Part shown: positions 12,399 to 14,602 of the stretch, piece by piece | Layout of the letters: each line of letters begins with the position of its first letter | Numbering within the stretch: the stretch's first letter is position 1 | DNA from: an uncultured Collinsella sp. | GTDB lineage: Bacteria > Actinomycetota > Coriobacteriia > Coriobacteriales > Coriobacteriaceae | Reading direction: 5' to 3' | Length of the DNA stretch: 14,602 bases | Assembly (NCBI GenBank): GCA_900549215.1 | Contig: URNJ01000032.1 | Location: forward strand, 1 to 14,602 | Notes under the pieces: generated by a model | Database searches by the model: none | What the model saw: the letters and a program-made list of their open reading frames with translations, nothing else | Told to the model about the DNA's origin: nothing | Made by a program: the position numbers and the translations under genes

Positions 12399-14279
12399 CT
12401 AAATCGTGGGAAACGCGACGACGTCGGCGGGGCGTGCCAACGTCTCGGCAATTTGGTCTTGCACCTCGAGCAGGCAATCGAGCAGCAGCGGGTTAAAGGT
12501 ACCGCACTTACCATCCAGGATCATCTGGATCGCCTCCTCGTGCGGGATAGCGTCCTTGTACACGCGCACGCTCGTCAGCGCATCGTACACGTCAGCCACC
12601 GAAACCACCTGTGCGGCAATGGGAATTTCGTCGCCCTTAAGGCCATCGGGATAACCCTTGCCGTCCCAGCGCTCGTGATGCCAACGCGCAATCTGGTACG
12701 CATATTCCATAAGCGCATTGCCGACATGATGGCGGCCCAGCTCAAGCAACATGTCGGCGCCGATCGTGGTATGCGTCTTCATAATCTCGAACTCCTCGGG
12801 CGTAAGGCGCCCGGGTTTGTTGAGAATCGCATCGTCAATCGACATCTTGCCGATATCGTGCAGCGCCGAAGCCAGGGCAATCGTGGAGCGTTCCTCATTG
12901 TCGAGGGAGATCGTGCCGCTACGCTGGACCAGACAGCCAAGCAGCAGCTCGGTCAGCTTTTCGATGTTCGTAACGTGCCTGCCGCTCTCGCCATTGCGAA
13001 GCTCCATGACGCCGGCCATGATGTCGATGAGCATGCGACTGTTCTTGACGCGCTCGTTGTACTGCTGGGACAGCAGGCTCGTCAGGCGGCGCTGTTTGGC
13101 GTATAGGCGGATGGTGTTGCTTACACGGCGGCGCACGACACGGGAGTCAAACGGGCGGTTGATATAGTCCGAGGCGCCCAGCTCGTACGCGCGCAGAACC
13201 ATATCATCGGAATCTTCGCTCGAAATCATGATGAAAGGCAGATTGTCGATACCCGATCGGCGCGACAGATCGGCCAGCACCTCAAAGCCGCTTATGCCCG
13301 GCATGACAATATCCAGCAGCACGAGCGACAACTCATCGCCATAGCGGTCGACCATGTCGAGCGCCGTACGACCGTTGTCGGCCTCGAGGATGCAATACTC
13401 GTCCTTGAGCATCTCGTTGAGAATGGCTCGGTTCATGTCGGAGTCATCGACGATAAGCACCAAAGGCTTTTCGCTTTGGAAGGCTTCGATGGAATCGGCG
13501 TCGGTCACGACCGTACCGGCTTTTGCCTTAGCGCGGCTCAATAACTGGACAGCGCGGCCAACTCCCTCATCGACCGTCTCGCCATGAATGCGAACGCCAC
13601 CAATACATGCCGTCAAGCTCACGTACTCATGGCCCGGAACAATCGTGGCATGAACGGCATCGGACACCTGGTGCAGGCGACGGGTGAAGTCATCGGAGGG
13701 GATATTGGGCATGACGACCACAAACTTGTCGCAGCCATAGCGTACAAGCTCGTCAGTCGAACGAATTCCGCTGCGTATGGCCGTCGCCACAGCACCGAGC
13801 GCAAGGTCGCCGGCATGACGGCCACACGTATCGTTGAAGACCCTAAAATCATCAAGGTCGATCACCGCAACGCCGGCATTCATGCGGGCGCTACGGAGCT
13901 TTTCCTCGTAATATCGGCGATTGCGCACACTCGTCAGCACATCGGTGTAGACGAGGTCCTCTTCTGCAGCCTCTTGCTCATCGATCGGACGCACCATCAG
14001 CAGGACGTGAGGCTCGCCCTCAACCTTCAGAGGGCGCAGGCGAGCGCGGTACTCGGTACCATCATTGAGCAGCTGCTCCGACACCTCATCGGAATCTGCC
14101 AAGGCCTCAAGACTCGACTGACGCAGACAAGGGCACCGATTGCCGGCGAGCAGGCAGTTAGGCTCGCTCTTAATCTGATCGGCCGACAGCAAACGCACCA
14201 CGGGGTAGGTCTTCGCGACGCGGGCGACCTCGGCGGCAGCTTCCTCGTCGGTTAGATTGACCTCGTGATTATTGAGCAT
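12399..14279 (-). CDS. PAS-like / degenerate GGDEF / REC / HD-GYP c-di-GMP signalling protein
   Basis: A 626-residue cytoplasmic protein. Residues 1-105 look PAS-like and carry a Cys cluster (42, 49, 51). A GGDEF fold follows (about 109-258), with DLDDF (141-145) but GCDKF (182-186) in place of GGDEF; the inhibitory-site motif RSTD (173-176) is retained. A receiver domain spans about 272-395: acidic pocket DD (278-279), phospho-acceptor Asp323 in LLDIVMPG, and Arg375-Pro where Lys-Pro is usual. A full HD-GYP domain ends the protein: His435, HDIGK (474-478), His503, HHERWDGKGYPDG (534-546) and ADVYDALT. Known HD-GYP enzymes hydrolyse c-di-GMP. The likely role is a phosphorylation-controlled c-di-GMP phosphodiesterase whose GGDEF part senses nucleotide rather than making it. 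The Hpt gene follows in the same operon. AGGAAGGGG precedes the ATG. Confidence 0.92.
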   Translation of the reverse strand: MLNNHEVNLTDEEAAAEVARVAKTYPVVRLLSADQIKSEPNCLLAGNRCPCLRQSSLEALADSDEVSEQLLNDGTEYRARLRPLKVEGEPHVLLMVRPIDEQEAAEEDLVYTDVLTSVRNRRYYEEKLRSARMNAGVAVIDLDDFRVFNDTCGRHAGDLALGAVATAIRSGIRSTDELVRYGCDKFVVVMPNIPSDDFTRRLHQVSDAVHATIVPGHEYVSLTACIGGVRIHGETVDEGVGRAVQLLSRAKAKAGTVVTDADSIEAFQSEKPLVLIVDDSDMNRAILNEMLKDEYCILEADNGRTALDMVDRYGDELSLVLLDIVMPGISGFEVLADLSRRSGIDNLPFIMISSEDSDDMVLRAYELGASDYINRPFDSRVVRRRVSNTIRLYAKQRRLTSLLSQQYNERVKNSRMLIDIMAGVMELRNGESGRHVTNIEKLTELLLGCLVQRSGTISLDNEERSTIALASALHDIGKMSIDDAILNKPGRLTPEEFEIMKTHTTIGADMLLELGRHHVGNALMEYAYQIARWHHERWDGKGYPDGLKGDEIPIAAQVVSVADVYDALTSVRVYKDAIPHEEAIQMILDGKCGTFNPLLLDCLLEVQDQIAETLARPADVVAFPTI

Positions 14280-14490
14280 ATGGGGCCCTTCCTATCGTTA
14301 CGCACGGCAACGGTGCATATCAATTGGTACAAGGGTAACATCTAACAGCTGAAGGCAAACGCGCGATTATCGTTACATTTTTATGACCTGACAAACGACG
14401 GTAATGGAGCCGCGGGCGCGCGGTTATGGGCGCATTCGTTAACAATGACGAAACGCTAACAGCCCCTCTCCCCGCAGGTCATCGAGCGTG
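14280..14490. other. Intergenic region without a supported gene
   Basis: These 211 bases separate the c-di-GMP gene's start from the stop codon of the edge gene. They must contain the c-di-GMP gene's promoter on the minus strand, but no convincing -35/-10 pair stands out. A short GC-rich dyad (CCGCG/CGCGG near 14411-14424) may be a weak terminator of the edge gene. No tRNA or other RNA gene is recognisable. Confidence 0.5.
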
Positions 14491-14602
14491 CTAACGCTCC
14501 AAGACGTCGCGAACGGCGTTTGCCGCCGTAACGGGGCGATCGCGCAAACCGTTATGCGCGCCCGGGATCGTCACAAGGGGGCAATCGAGATATTCGGCAG
14601 CC
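14491..14602 (-). CDS. C-terminal tail of a possible alpha/beta hydrolase (partial)
   Basis: Only the last 36 complete codons are in the window; the rest lies beyond the right edge. The tail reads LDCPLVTIPGAHNGLRDRP and ends DVLER. The pattern 'small-hydrophobic run, PGAHNGL, then a helix' resembles the catalytic-histidine end of alpha/beta hydrolases. Codon use is GC-rich like the neighbours, and a stop codon (14493-14491) closes the frame. The family is uncertain with so little sequence. Confidence 0.5.
   Translation of the reverse strand, partial: AAEYLDCPLVTIPGAHNGLRDRPVTAANAVRDVLER

Noticed and set aside
12060..13106. Plus-strand frame of 348 codons
   Set aside because: It is antisense to the Hpt gene and the HD-GYP domain. 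The composition is typical of an antisense shadow and it has no good ribosome site.

Overview
The window is a GC-rich, gene-dense chromosomal segment. Actinobacterial features (GC-rich third positions, a glutamate-type ABC importer, a Tat-like lipoprotein signal, a multidomain c-di-GMP protein) fit a gut Coriobacteriia member, most likely Collinsella-like. That assignment is recognition by eye, not a database result.

Left part, 1-3380. Two translationally coupled minus-strand genes encode a CmpB-type membrane protein (cut by the window edge) and a small HD-domain phosphohydrolase. Divergent from them is a short DXS-type thiamine-diphosphate enzyme on the plus strand, closed by a strong terminator. 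This DXS lacks residues that canonical DXS uses to bind glyceraldehyde 3-phosphate.

3380-3797 holds no gene. It contains six copies of a 17-bp core in alternating orientation with very regular spacing, then a REP-like motif and a good sigma70-type promoter.

3798-8083 is a polar amino-acid uptake operon: lipoprotein binding protein, two permeases, ATPase and a class-I glutamine-amidotransferase-like peptidase (C26). A hairpin after the binding-protein gene probably sets unequal expression. The C26 enzyme suggests that the imported solute, or a product of it, is a gamma-glutamyl compound. A GC-rich hairpin separates this operon from the convergent region.

8198-11787 (all minus) is the accessory-looking part. 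A 42-residue peptide with six cysteines has a strong ribosome site and sits in an AT-rich patch. An intrinsic-terminator-like hairpin follows it, and then an ATPase and two ABC-2-type permeases resembling bacteriocin export or self-immunity transporters. Just upstream is a DUF2975 membrane protein paired with a YozG-like HTH regulator. Both promoter regions carry TATCG/CGATA dyads, so the HTH protein may control both units. No modification enzyme for the peptide is visible.

11788-12017 contains a long perfect palindrome. 12018-14279 encodes an Hpt protein and a four-part protein (PAS-like with Cys cluster, degenerate GGDEF, REC, HD-GYP), probably a phosphorelay-controlled c-di-GMP phosphodiesterase. 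The right edge holds the C-terminal tail of a possible alpha/beta hydrolase.
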